Positions 11,207 through 23,100 of a DNA stretch of 64,000 bases are shown here, in pieces. The DNA comes from Palaemon carinicauda (taxonomy: Eukaryota > Arthropoda > Malacostraca > Decapoda > Palaemonidae). Both the position numbers and the translations under genes were made by a program. Numbering within the stretch: position 1 is the first letter of the stretch; every line of letters begins with the position of its first letter. The notes under the pieces were generated by a model, which saw only the letters and a program-made list of their open reading frames with translations, made no database searches and was not told the DNA's origin. Where the stretch lies: positions 32,293,018-32,357,017 of the forward strand of contig NC_090726.1 of NCBI RefSeq assembly GCF_036898095.1, written 5' to 3'.

Positions 11207-12840
11207 CTGGAGCAGAGGCACCAACAATGGCAGAAGAAAAAAAGTGCAGAGTTATGTCACCAAAGCTAGTCCACATTTCTGTTACTCTTCTTTCAAAGCA
11301 GGCAAAAATAAAATGAAACTATTGCAATCTTCTCTTGTTGTGTTGAAAAATTATTCAATAATATTCATACCTTTCACCGTAGTGGTTGTTTATAAACATC
11401 ATATGATCAGGGAGAAAGACAAGCCTGAGCTTATGTAAAATGGTAACAGAAATGTGGCTAACTAAAAAAAAATATTTATGACCATAAATCACCAAAGAGC
11501 ACAGATTAATAACAGCAAAGGCAAAAGAAAAGTACAGTATTAATGAACGACAGTTTGAAAGATGTACACAGAAAGATGGAAAATAATTCCAAAAGGATGT
11601 AATATAAATATATATTTATTTATTCAGTATTGATTATGACCCAAAAAATATTCACCACAGTAATAGAACAGCTTTATTAATTAAAAATAAATATTAACTA
11701 AATAGATAAATACTGTATCAAAAGAATAAATCACATGCATGATAAAGTTTATGAAGAGGAAAAATAGTTAGCATTGGCAACAGCACCCAGAGAGTTAGAT
11801 ATCTTTTACATAAGCTTTCTCCAAAAAGCAACTATCAAATTACAAGGTCATTTACTGGGGATTGGATGACTTGCCTTGGGGCCCAGGAAACACTAAATCT
11901 AAGCCATAAAAGTTAATGTGAGACCTTTCCCACTTCCCCAACTTGTGCTTACATCAATAATGGCAAGTGGATAAGTCTGGACATATCGTCTGACTACAAT
12001 CACTGCAGCTTTCAAAGCAAATGCAGGACTGTACACTAAAACATAAAATTTGTATGGCCTTATTTACTTTGTTTCTTATTCATAACAAAGCAGATAATGC
12101 TCTACAGAAATTGTGAAATGTACAGTTTCTCCCCCTGAATTCTAAAGGAAAAATTGTAGAAGGTGAAAAGCAGCGGCATGCAAGCAAAACTCAAGTTCTT
12201 TCAAATACTGTAAATGATGAAGCAAGTACTGTACAAGCAAAACCATTAGGCACACAACACTCAGGAACCCTTTAGCCACCTACTCACTGTCTAAACTCTA
12301 GTGAAGTTATTAAGAAGATAACCAAACCTTTGTACAAAGTATTATGATCATCAAAACCTAAGAATATAAACTTCATGTTTTAAATTAGCCTACTAAATCA
12401 AATAAATATTTACAAAGCCAAAGATGGAGGCATAAAGATAGCTAGCATGTAACATTAAACGGAAATTTTAAATAAGAAAGCCTATATAACATAATGATGG
12501 TGCTAGTCTACTGCCTATAACAATCAATAGGAAAAAATATAGTACTATACATACTGTAATATTATTCGGGATATATAATAAAGCTTCTTAAAAACCTGAG
12601 CCAATTTATACCTAACACGCTTTCTATTACCACCATTTTTTCTCATTTCATTGTATATTAGAGGCATGCAATACTGCCATGAGTCTAATGCAAGCAACAA
12701 ACTAAAACCTAGGATGCACACACATTAAGCTCCAGATGCATAAACTTTTCTTACATAATTATTTAAAAAAACAATACAGTATACAGTCGAAATAATTGTT
12801 TTGATACAGGATTACAAACATGCTTTAAAAAAACACTGAC
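11207..12840. other. Intron of clathrin light chain
   Basis: AT-rich sequence with no coding or repeat feature that I can support. Confidence 0.5.
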
Positions 12841-12978
12841 CTCGGGCAACCTCATCTCCGCCCAGCATCTCAAAACTCTCGAGGTCTGGGCCACCATTCA
12901 TAGGGGGGGCACCCCCAAAGAAGTCAGCTGCGCCATCAAGGCCTGGAGATGAGACACCACCATGCATATCTTCAGATT
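12841..12978 (-). CDS. Clc: Clathrin light chain, exon with DLESFEMLGGDE
   Basis: The minus-strand exon encodes ESEDMHGGVSSPGLDGAADF, FGGAPPMNGGPDLESF and EMLGGDEVAR. The glycine-rich stretch leading to SFE(M/V)(L/I)GG(D/E) resembles the corresponding region of insect light chains. The acceptor is GCATGAGCAAAG, with a weak pyrimidine tract, and the donor is CCCGAG followed by GTCAGT. Its 138 nt (46 codons) run from phase 1 to phase 1, consistent with the start exon and with the exon at 10889-11206. Confidence 0.85.
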
Positions 12979-13874
12979 CTTTGCTCATGCAACAAGAATT
13001 CAACACAAATGTTCAAGCAAAAGAGATCCAATATCAATTAAAGTACCGTAATCAATTTTGTCTATATTATTTTATATCAGAACATAATTGTATTGCTTAT
13101 GTTTGATGTCATGTAATACAATATGAAAGTTAAAATATTGCCTTGAATACAAACTAAGAGATTTAGGAGCCTTATTTGTATTGCTGATTAGCTAGTAACA
13201 GCTACTGCATCATTAATCCATACAAGTAGACGGTACCAAGCCTCATTATCACTTATTTTCAACAACCGAGAGTATAGTACTTTTAATATGAAATCTGAAA
13301 GAACTGAATCTCTCTAGCATTAAAACCATCTGTATTAGAGGGATAAGAGAAGAAGAGTGTAGAGTACTGTCATTACTTGGATAAAGGATCAGATTCAATT
13401 TTATTAGAAGAATTAATCCAAGTAAAGTTACAAACAATAAGACTACAGTTCTCAGACCATTGAAGGGGTAAGATATTCATCCTCTCATATATCTTCAAAA
13501 AGGTCATCAAATTCCAATACATAGCAATACTGGTGCAGCCAGTGTGAAGATCACATGCATTTTATTGAACCTACTTTTTTCATCAATTGGCAAAAAAACA
13601 AAATTGCAAATAAAAAATAGGTACATCTTGTAACCATGCATGATATAACATATTATCCAAAATGACAAAACAATTTTGCACGAAATCAAATGGTATATCA
13701 AAAGGGCTCAAATCAAATATTTTTTACTTACATCCTCACATGAAACCTACAGTACATGGTCATGCAATAAATCCTATATTAGACCGAACATAAAATAATT
13801 GACGAATACAGAACCAGTCTCACTACTACAGAATGGAACAAATACCTCAATATTTACTCATACAACCTAGAATA
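12979..13874. other. Intron of clathrin light chain upstream of DIRS element 1
   Basis: AT-rich sequence with nothing recognisable as a gene. The insertion boundary of DIRS element 1 is at about 13875. Confidence 0.5.
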
Positions 13875-14070
13875 ATGTTATTTTCATTAGTAAAATAAAT
13901 TTTTGAATATACTTACCCGATGATCATGTAGCTGTCAACTCTGTTGCCCGACAGAAATCTACGGTCGGGATACGCCAGCGATCGCTATACAGGTGGGGGT
14001 GTACACAACAGTGCCATCTGTGAGCAGGTACTCAAGTACTTCTTGTCAACAAGAACTCAATTTTCTCCTC
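13875..14070. repeat. DIRS element 1, left inverted terminal repeat
   Basis: From the block cccgatgatcatgtagctgt onward it is the reverse complement of 20020-20175, with one substitution and one indel noticed over about 150 bp. The outermost 30-40 bp (ending tatacttaccc) do not match the other terminus. Instead they match 14115-14166 inverted. Unequal outer ends plus a shared body are the DIRS-1 pattern. Confidence 0.9.
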
Positions 14071-14114
14071 GGTCCACTGGTTCTCTATGGGGAGGAAGGG
14101 CGGGTCCTTAAATT

Positions 14115-14205
14115 CATGATCATCGGGTAAGTATATTCAAAAATTTATTTTACTAATGAAAATAACATTTTTCAATATTAATCTTACCCGATGATCATGT
14201 AGCTG
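14115..14205. repeat. DIRS element 1, internal complementary region
   Basis: Positions 14115-14166 are the reverse complement of the left end at 13875-13926. Positions 14167-14205 are the reverse complement of the right end at 20155-20192. The two pieces abut, so this segment represents the joined ends of the element. In the accepted DIRS model such a region templates closure of a circular replication intermediate. Confidence 0.9.
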
Positions 14206-14468
14206 ATTCACACCCAGGGTGGTGGGTGGAGACCAGCATACATGTTAACAAAGAAGCTAAGTATCCCGTATCTTATTTTAGCCGTTATTCAAAATAACAA
14301 ACATAAAATAAATAAGTACCTGGTAAGGAAGTCGACTTGAACCATTACTCTGCCTTTTTAAGTACGTCTTCCTTACTGAGCCTAGCGATCCTCTTAGGAT
14401 GCTGAGCGACTCCTAGGTGCTGAAGTATTAAGGGCTGCAACCCATACTAAAGGACCTCATCACAACCT

Positions 14469-15520
14469 CTAATCTAGGCGCTTCTCAAGAAAGAATTTGA
14501 CCACCCGCCAAATCAACCAGGATGCGGAAGGCTTCTTAGCCTTCCGGACAACCCAGAAATATTTCAAGAGAAAGATTAAAAAGGTTCTGGAATTAGGGAA
14601 TTGTAGTGGTGGAGCCCCCACCACTACTGCACTCGTTGCTACGAATGGTCCCAGAGTGTAGCAGTTCTCGTAAAGAGACTGGACATTCTTAAGATAAAAG
14701 ACGCGAACACTGATTAGCTTTTCCAAAAGGTTGCGTCGAAAATATTTTGCAGAGATCTATTTATTAAAAGGTCACGGAAGTTGTGATGGCTCTAACTTCG
14801 TGTGTCCTTACCTTCAGCCAAGCTTGGTCTTCCTCATTCAGAAGGGAATGAGCTTCTCGTATTAACAGTCTGAAAATAATAGGATAAAGAATTCTCTGAC
14901 ATAGGCAAAGATGAATTCTTAACTGAACACCATAAAGCTTCAGACGGGCCTCATAAAGGTTTTTTTAAAAAAGAACTTAAGAGCTCTACAGGACATAATA
15001 CTCTTTCTAGTTCCTTTCCAACCATATCGATAAGTTTGGAATAACGAACGATATTGGTCAAGGCCGAGAAGGCAGCTCGTGTTTGGCTAGAAAACCAAGA
15101 TGTAGAACATGTAGCCGTTTCGGATGAAAATCCGATGTTCTTGCTGAAGGCATGAATCTCACTGACTCTTTTAGCTGGTAAAGCATATCAGGAAAAGAGT
15201 CTTAAAGGTGAGATCTTTCAGGGAGGCTTATTGAAGTGGTTCGAACCTGTCTAACATAAGGAATCTTAGAACCACGTCTAAATTCCAACCAGGTGTAACC
15301 AAACGACGCTCCTTCGTGGTCTCAAAAGACTTAAGGAGGTCCTGTAGATCTTTATTGTTAAAAAGATCTAAGCCTCTGTGACGGAAGACTGATGCCAACA
15401 AGCTTCTGTAACCCTTGAAAGTGGGAGCTGAAAGAGATCGCTCTTTTCTCAGATATAAGAGGAAGTCAGCTATTTGAGTTACAGAGGTACTGGTCGAGGA
15501 TACGGATACTGACTTGCACC
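14469..15520 (-). pseudogene. DIRS element 1 tyrosine recombinase, degraded
   Basis: The minus strand keeps the recombinase C terminus: VFYLKNVQSLYENCYTLGPF followed by VATSAVV, close to FYLKDVQTLYEDCYTLGPF in element 3. The tyrosine of FYLK is in the position of the catalytic nucleophile. Upstream, the N-terminal core is recognisable only in pieces, with stops and frame changes. No continuous recombinase could be made. Confidence 0.75.
14526..14545 (-). terminator. Conserved hairpin after the recombinase of element 1
   Basis: An 8-bp perfect stem, ggaaggct / agccttcc, with a 4-nt loop, lies downstream of the recombinase frame. The same hairpin occurs at 63966-63985 in element 3, with one G.T pair. 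A role in 3' end formation is a guess. Confidence 0.4.
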
Positions 15521-15523
15521 AGT

Positions 15524-16711
15524 TTAGGAAGATTCCCCACTTCGATTGGTAGACTCTAAGGGTGGATGTTCTCCTTGCTCTAACAATCGCTCTGGTTGCC
15601 TCCTTCGAAAAACCTCTAGTTCTCGAGAGTCTTTCGATACTCTGAAGGCAGTGAGACGAAGAGCGTGGAGGCCTTGGAGTACCTTCTTACGCGTGGCAGA
15701 CGTAGCAGGTCCACCCTTAGGGGAAGAGTTCTGGGAACGTCTACTAGCCATCGAAGTACCTCGGTAAGTTATTCTCTCGCGGGCCAGAGGGAAGCAACTA
15801 GTGTCAACTTTGTCCCAACGTGAGAGGCGAACTTCTGCAGTACCTTGTTGACAAACTAGAACGGAGGGAATGCATATAGATCTAGATGAGACTAATCTAG
15901 TAGAAAGGCATCTAAAAGAACCACTGCTGGGTCTGTTGAGAGCCTCTTGGACATCGAGGTTGCAAAGAGATCCATGGTTGGATGGCCCCAAGTGACCCAA
16001 AGTCTCTTGCATACATCTCTGTGGAGGGTCCAATATGTTGGAATTATTGTCCCTTCCTACTGAGACAAACTGCTAAGACATTCAAGTTGCCTTGGAAGAA
16101 ATTTGTTACTAGTGAAAAGTCAAGACCTGTTGAACAGGAGAGGAGGTCACTAGCGAACTCGCACCATGTCAGAGAGTAGGTCCCTCCTTGCTAGGAGATG
16201 AACATCAAAGCAGGGAGTTGTCCGTGTTGACCTCCATTACTTAGTCTTGAAGGAGAGGCCTGAAGCTTTACCAGGTCAGACTTACTGCCAGAAGCTTCTT
16301 GCAGTTAAAATGCATTGTCCTTTGACGCGAGTTCCATAATCCCGAGCATTCCCTACCGCCTAAGGTCGCACCCCAGCCTACGTCCGATGCGTCTGAGAAG
16401 AGAACGTGGTTGGGAGTCTGAACAGTCAGGGGAAGACCCTATAAAAGGTTGATAAAGTCCTTTCCTCAGGTTAGACCAGACTTATCTTCCGGAAACCGGG
16501 ATCGAGACCGCTTGTAGCGTCTTGTCCTTTTCCAGTGAAGAGCTAGATGAAACCGAAGAGGACGGAGGTGTAGTCTTCCAAGTGACACCAAATGCACCAC
16601 GGATGACAGTGTCCTAACCAGACTCATCCACAGCCTGACAGGGCCGTATTCCTTCTTCAGCATCTTCTGGATGGATAGCAGGGCTGGGGATTGATCTTCT
16701 CGTTCAGCCAT
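15524..16711 (-). pseudogene. DIRS element 1 RT thumb / RNase H / methyltransferase remnant
   Basis: Minus-strand fragments match the C-terminal half of the element 3 polymerase. RLWMSLVRTLSSVVHLVSLG and RLHLRPLRFHLALHW at 16711-16470 match the post-palm region. LTAFRVSKDSRELEVFRRRQ near 15620 matches the extreme C terminus. The frame changes several times between. The RT palm with its YLDD motif is absent: the sequence passes from gag directly into the thumb near 16690-16740. Confidence 0.75.
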
Positions 16712-16719
16712 GTCCTCAT

Positions 16720-18800
16720 AAGAGGGTTCCTCATCCGAAACTGATGAGGAAACGGCAACGGAGTGGGCAACGTCTGACTCGCTGAATCCGGTCGCACTGG
16801 TGGATGTGTGACGGAGCCGGACACAAGATCATGGTACTGCTGCACAGTCTGTGAACTGTCAACCATGGGGAAGCGAGGAAGTACAGCGACAACCCGAAAC
16901 TGTCTAGACTGTCTGGGTAGTACAGACAACTCCTTATCGGGTTGCTGAGGTTGCCGCACTGCGTCACAACAAGTCACCTCTGCTGGTTGTTGAACGTCTT
17001 CCCAGTGACACACTGACTCCGTAAAAAATCCTCTAGCAAGGACTAAGCTTGGACTGCATGTCTTGCAACAAAGCCCAAGGTCTATGGGAGCAGGTGTGGC
17101 AACAGACGGGGTTAGCGACTGAAGCGGAACCATTTACCCTCCCTGGAAGCATGTTATGCTTAAATAAAAGTCCATAGGAGGCTAAGCAGCTTAAGGCTCC
17201 TCTCCAAATGACAGAGTCCTCAAGGGAATATCAGAAGGAGGGAGAACAGCACTTTCTCATCTACAGGAACCATATCCGAGAAAAGCTAGGTTCTCTCAGT
17301 GAGGGTTTCACTGGTGCAAAAGCAGCAGACCAGAAGGCAACGTATGAAACTGCTTGACAGTCTGTGAACTGTCAAAAACTGAACTGTCAACCACAACAGG
17401 AGCGTGAGGACATACAGCACTGGTGTATAAGTAGCAGACCAGAAGGCAACGTCATGTAACTGTATGACAGTTTGTGAGTTGGAAACAACCAAAGTTGTGT
17501 GGGGAAGCCTCAACTCCTGACTGACTAGTTTGCTGCTGGCGAGTGGCGGTAACCACAGTGTTGCGGAGGCTGACACACCGTGTCAAAACACGGCAGCTTG
17601 TGGTAGCTCACGCACGGCAACGGAGTGCTCTGTGTGTGGGAGTCATCATACATCTGGCAGGGTTGACTTGTGCATGGGTGGAGGAGCTCTCACAACAAGA
17701 GTGTGAGAGCAGGAAGCCATGCCGGGCGCACAACCGTGGGAGGTGTAGGCCCACGGGTGCATCGTCAACCTTCTCCGCAGTCGGAGTGTGGGAGCTGGCA
17801 ACAACAAAAGCAGAGTGCTGGAGCGTGGGAGGGGCTGCGGTGGGTTGAGGAGCATGCGGTATGGTATGCGGAGCATGCTGTAAGGTATGCGGCTCATGCT
17901 GCATGGTATGCGGAGCATGCTGTAAGGTAAGCAGAGCATGCTGCATGGTATGCGGAGCATGCTGTAAGGTATGCAGAGCATGCTGCATGGGCTGCGGAGA
18001 ATGCCGCATAGTGCTGGAACCCGGCAGCTCTACAGAACCTTCCCACTGCTGATGCGGTAGCTCACGCATGTTAGCAGATGGTGCAGCAAAAACATGCGTC
18101 TGGCAGGGTGGACTGCGCATCGGTGGTGGAGCTCTCACAGGTGGAGGGTGGGAGCAGGCAGCCGCAGTATCTGCTGAGCGCACAACCTCGGCGGGTTGTA
18201 GGTTAACAGGTGCATTGTCAACCTTCCAGCATGATACTCCTGCATGAAGGAGCAAGCTGAGACTGTATAGTCTGCAGCATGGACCACTAGGGTCTATGAA
18301 AGACAACAACAAACGGAGCTACTGTCCGTTGTGACTGAGGGTCTAAAACCGCTGGTGCGGCAACAGACGGAGTTACTGCCTGTTGCGGTACCACCTTGCC
18401 TCTCTTGGGAGGTGTGCAGTTGTCGTACTGCAGCAAGTCCGAACTGACCCAGTGGCTACACCTAGGCCGTTGGACTTGCGCGGAAGGGACAGACTTGCAC
18501 TTAAAAGCTCCAAGATTTGGTCCATGGTTTCTGCGAGAAACCTCTTCCGCAGACGAGGAATAAATGGGCTCTCTCGTCTTTGTGTGGGTGGGGTGATCAC
18601 GTCGGCAACGTGTGTAGATACACCCGAAACCACGGAGGGAAACGTCTGTTCGTTGATCAAGGCCTGTGGAACCCATAAGTCCTTCGACATTACTTCTCCC
18701 CTGGGCTTGGGAGCTTGTAAGAGGTATCGGACTAGGTGAACAACTGGCACGAACAGACGAACCCTCGAACGCAACACTGTAACACTTTGCGCTTATCACT
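16720..18800 (-). pseudogene. DIRS element 1 gag remnant
   Basis: The minus strand contains gag fragments homologous to element 3. One reads AFEGSSVRASCSPSPIPLTS and SQAQGRSNVEGLMGS near 18790-18640, matching the element 3 gag around residues 165-205. RHSPQPMQHALHTLQHA and related heptads follow near 18000-17860. DSASQTLPTPLP lies near 16760. The N-terminal cysteine-rich segment was not found intact. Frameshifts split the gene into pieces of up to 234 codons, so it is non-functional. Confidence 0.75.
17863..18009. repeat. 21-bp tandem repeat, about 7 units, within gag remnant
   Basis: Units such as ggtatgcggagcatgctgta(a) repeat every 21 bp from 17863, alternating between endings gtaa and gcat, which gives a 42-bp higher-order period. 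On the minus strand they encode the heptads PHTMQHA and PHTLQHA. No counterpart is seen in the gag of elements 2 or 3. Confidence 0.9.
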
Positions 18801-19730
18801 TTATCACTTTTGATTTTCTGTTTGCACTTATTTCACTGAACTCGAAACTTTAAGTGGTTTGTACCTGAAACACGCAATCCTATCCTTCATTAAAAGGTAG
18901 TAATTGCGAAAACAGTATTACAATGTAACAGAAAAACATAATGAAAGATAAAGAATTCAGTGGCTGGAAAAGAGACTAAACACTAGATCAAATAAACTAC
19001 GTTTAAAATCTCTCACCGCATAAAGCCTGGGAACAAGAATAAAACTCTAGAAACGTTTTCCCTTCTTCCCCTATAGCGACTAGGGAGAAGAGCAAAAAAC
19101 AACGTTACCCGCTTGAACGAAACGTTTATCCTCCTCTCTCTCCCTCCGTCTCTATCTCTCTCTCTCTCTCTCTTGACTTAGAACCTGAGAGATGAGCCCA
19201 ATTATATATATCGTTAAAACATATTATTTGTTAAAGGAAAAAAACTGAAAGGTTTCCCAAATAAAAAGTTCCTTTATTAGAATTAAAACCATTTAAGCTA
19301 AGAAAGAATGAACGAAACGCTAGAATCGGTTTACTCTTACTGCAACGTGAAACCGTGAAATACTCTCTCTCTATCGTAACGATAGAGCGCAAGTTGAACG
19401 TTCTGAACGTCAACAACTGCGGAGACTAAACAAAACGTTAGTTCAACTTTGAAAACAGTACGAGACTATCAAAGAAATTCTTTCAAAAACATTAAAATTA
19501 AAATAGCATAAATTCTTAACAGGAAAAACGATATGACGGGCTCAATGTTAATTAACTTCGGTTCCAAGTAAGGACCGCCTACTATTAGGAAAGGTCGTAT
19601 ATAAACAAACATAAAAATTAATTTTTATAAGTTTATAATAAATGGAAGTTAATCGAAGAGGCCTATAAATGGCGGAGAGATATAAAATAAATCTATAACT
19701 TTGTTAAGCAAAATTACCAAAAACCTAAAC

Positions 19731-19862
19731 ACACTTCCGTCTAAGGGAAGGGTGGGTAAAAAAAGTGAAAGAGAGTCTATACTCTCTTCGACACCAACAC
19801 TTCCGTCTAAGGGAAGGGTCGGCCATTTAAAAGTGAAAGAGAGTCCATACTCTCTTCGTCAC
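19731..19862. repeat. 66-bp direct repeat with internal palindromes in the leader of element 1
   Basis: Two units, 19731-19796 and 19797-19862, each contain cttccgtctaagggaag and a near-palindrome gagagtctatactctc (gagagtccatactctc in the second unit). They lie in the 1.2-kb non-coding stretch between gag and the right terminal repeat, equivalent to the 5' leader of the element. Confidence 0.85.
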
Positions 19863-20019
19863 CATAATTAAATCAAATTAATTCCAAAAGCTTGCTAAGC
19901 TAATGATAAAGCTTCCTGAATAGCGAAGGCTAAACTCTAGAGCAAATACATCACCAAATCGTGAACAATAACTCCAGAATCAACAGCGTATCCAAGTAGG
20001 TCTAGCCGGTGGCACGACA

Positions 20020-20192
20020 GAGGAAAAATTGAGTTCTTGTTGACAAGAAGTACTTGAGTACCTGCTCACAGATGGCGCTGTTGTGTACACCCCCACCTGT
20101 ATAGCGATCGCTGGCGTATCCCGACCGTAGATTTCTGTCGGGCAACAGAGTTGACAGCTACATGATCATCGGGTAAGATTAATATTGAAAAA
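20020..20192. repeat. DIRS element 1, right inverted terminal repeat
   Basis: Reverse complement of the left repeat body at 13915-14070. It ends in gggtaagattaatattgaaa, which is found inverted at the ICR (14167-14186) but not at the left end. Confidence 0.9.
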
Positions 20193-23100
20193 AGAAAAAT
20201 ACCAGGATACAATGATATTTTGATAAGGCTTGAATTAAACTCATGTGATCAATTTCATGTGAAAATAAAATGATGCAAATTTTAAATAAATCTACACACC
20301 GTTAGCATTATCAAGATATTATTTCTAGAAATAATGAGTCCCAGAAGTGCTTATTTGATCCCAAAAATATATAACTGTTCTTCATGAAAAAGCTGACAGA
20401 ATTACCCAAAAAATGCAACTTATTCAATCAGCCAAAGGGAACTTCATTTAGGACGACACTCGAGCACAAAAATACAGTATAGTACAGTAAATAAAAATTT
20501 TACTGTATTTGGCACATGATTTATGACTAACCTTCTCTTACTTTTTACAAACCTTCTCAAACCCCAAACCTTATGTTTTGGGTTATCATAACAATGTATT
20601 CACTTCCACCATCTGATCTATATTTGATGATGACAGGGCAAGGTAAAGTCTTATCCTTCTTGGTGATTAAATACTGTAGTTGTGTCCATAAGAATTAAAT
20701 TCTCATGAATCAAAACCAGGCAATTTACCTAAGAATCCCCTTTATATATATAATGTATTCTTATATTCATTTCTTCATACCTGGTTCCCAGATTGAAGTA
20801 CTTGTGGAAAAAGCAGAGAAAATTAATTCTTGAATTTCCAGTAGAAGATATGTTAAGTTTTTGGATAATTGTGATATATAGCAATGTGAAGTATTTATTT
20901 ATCCATACCATTTGTAAAATAACAGAACTATTTGGATCAAACACATGACTTCCAATCATATTTGATGCATTTAATCTGTTCTTTTATTATTATTTTTACC
21001 TGTTTTCTATTTTCATTGGGTTGCAACAATATCTGAACTGATATCAAAGTTAAGGATATGAAAGACGTTGCAAGGTAAACAAAGTATTTTTTACAATACT
21101 GTACTGCGTAAATGCAATTTTTACTCCCATACATCCAAAGATGTATGCAAATACTTATAATGTACCCTACTGACTGTACTCGCCATACTACAGTACACAT
21201 TACTGTATATTTAGACATCTGATCTTAGGAATTTAGAATTTACACAACAAATACTACAATAAACAAGTATTTCAAGGGCACAATTGTAAGTCATATCTCA
21301 AGCCTATCAGAAGAACTTGTTCTTGAATGAAAAGTGAACACTGGAGCTAGGGTGAAGAATTGGACAGCTAGGCTACAAAAGACCAAAAAGGAATATGGAA
21401 AGTAAGAGACATACACTATTGCTGATGAGAATAAAAAATTGTTTCTACCCTCTAATCAAACAATTTTCATTGAGCTGATATACCATCCGTCAAACAGTAA
21501 CCTTTCCCCAAAATTGAGTCTTTCCTTCTACAGCTTATAATGCATGGTTACAGGAAACTTCAAAACAAGGCAATGTAAAATATTACTACTCTCAATAAAA
21601 TGATGCAACTACAAGTGCAGTGACATGCATTAAAGAACACACCAGAACAATTTCTGGCTGCAAAAAAAAAAAAATTTAGCAAGATTACAGCCTAAGCACA
21701 AATCATTACACAGTACACAATTCTTAATGAGTTCAGTAATTCCAAGTTGGAACTAACCGTGCACTTCAAGACTGTGTACTGTAACGTAATCATTCACGGA
21801 TAACTGCCTAAAAGACAAACAGGTACACTGAACCCTACTGTTAAAATTTACTGTCCCTACAAATATTCAAAAGTACGAGACCCTAAATTGTATTCACAAA
21901 TCACCAATGAATAATGAGAAACTACAAACTTTCAATATGAATTCCATATACTGTAATGATAAACAATTTCAAAAATACAACTTGTCATATCTATATACAC
22001 CTAATGTTCATATCACTTCTCTCAAAGTTTGTTTATATCGACATTTATCCAAAACAAAAAATTCTGTGTTCTTTCCTTTCAATAGTTAGGCCTCTTGTAT
22101 AGAACCGACACAATCTAGCTGCTAATGGCAGCAATCGTGGCATGGTTAAGCCCTACCATATTTAGCTATCAGTTTTGTAGTCAAATCTAATCTTCATCTT
22201 CTCTAAATCACTACTAGTCAGTGGGAGGATGGGTATTTCTATGAACCTCCCCTGACATTAATATTGCTGATTCTCACACTGATGGAGGTGGGGCAGTGAA
22301 GGCAAGAGATAGGTCATTAATATACTTAAAATAACTATCGTTAATGTACCTAAAATAGCAAAATTATTTAATAACCTAGACACTTCTTGATCTAGCATCT
22401 TGATATCAAACGATCTCAAACTAAAGTTTGTAATACTGTATAGTAGTTCCTTCGGTTAGGAGTTTAATTTGTATATCTTCATGATAAATACCCTATTTAT
22501 TTAATAGTTCTAAATCACTGAAAGACTTTTTTTTTTCTTCCTGTGAGAGCCCGGACGAGAAAATGTAAACAACGTCAGCTTATTTGGTCGTCAGCTGATT
22601 TCAAGCTAACGCTATTTATGATACAAATAGTATTCTCAACATAATTTACAAACTTATTCAAAAGATCTAATAATAAAAACTTTAGAAATATCATTAGCTG
22701 TCAATTAGATTCTATCTTAATTCTCTTCCTCTTGGTTTTTAAGTTTTTATAATTTAAATATGAAAGATTTTTTTCAATATTGTTACTGTTCTTAAATTAC
22801 TTTTTATATCAATTGTTTATTGCTCCTTATGTAGTTTATTTCCTTTCCTCACTGGGCTATTTTTCCCTGTTGGAGAACCTGGGCTTATAGCATCCTACTT
22901 TTTCAACTAGGGTTGTAGATCAGCTAGTAATAATAATAATTATAAATGTGTTCATTTGTTTGTTGTGATTGGCAATGAAACAAACAAAACAATGGGAATA
23001 AATCATTTTAACAATACTGTACAGTATAATCAAACGTGGTTGATAATATGAGCCTACTTTAGGAAGTGGAAGGATAAAAGGATCCAGTCTACCAACTCAA

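Larger units (their letters stand above)
13875..20192 (-). mobile_element. DIRS element 1, internally deleted copy
   Basis: A complete DIRS-type outline read on the minus strand, about 6.3 kb. Inverted terminal repeats lie at 13875-14070 and 20020-20192. An internal complementary region (ICR) at 14115-14205 consists of one piece complementary to the left end and one complementary to the right end. Between them, from right to left, are remnants of gag, RT-RNase H-methyltransferase and recombinase. The terminal repeats are almost identical, whereas the coding part is broken and lacks the RT core. Sequence of the surviving parts is close to element 3, so they belong to the same or sister families. 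It lies in intron 1 of the clathrin light chain gene, in sense orientation. Confidence 0.9.

Noticed and set aside
13921..14200. Short palindromic structure considered as a separate MITE
   Set aside because: It is explained by the left terminal repeat and the ICR of DIRS element 1.
17608..18312. 234-codon frame considered as an intact gag
   Set aside because: It is a fragment of the element 1 gag containing the 21-bp repeat; flanking homology to element 3 requires frame changes on both sides.
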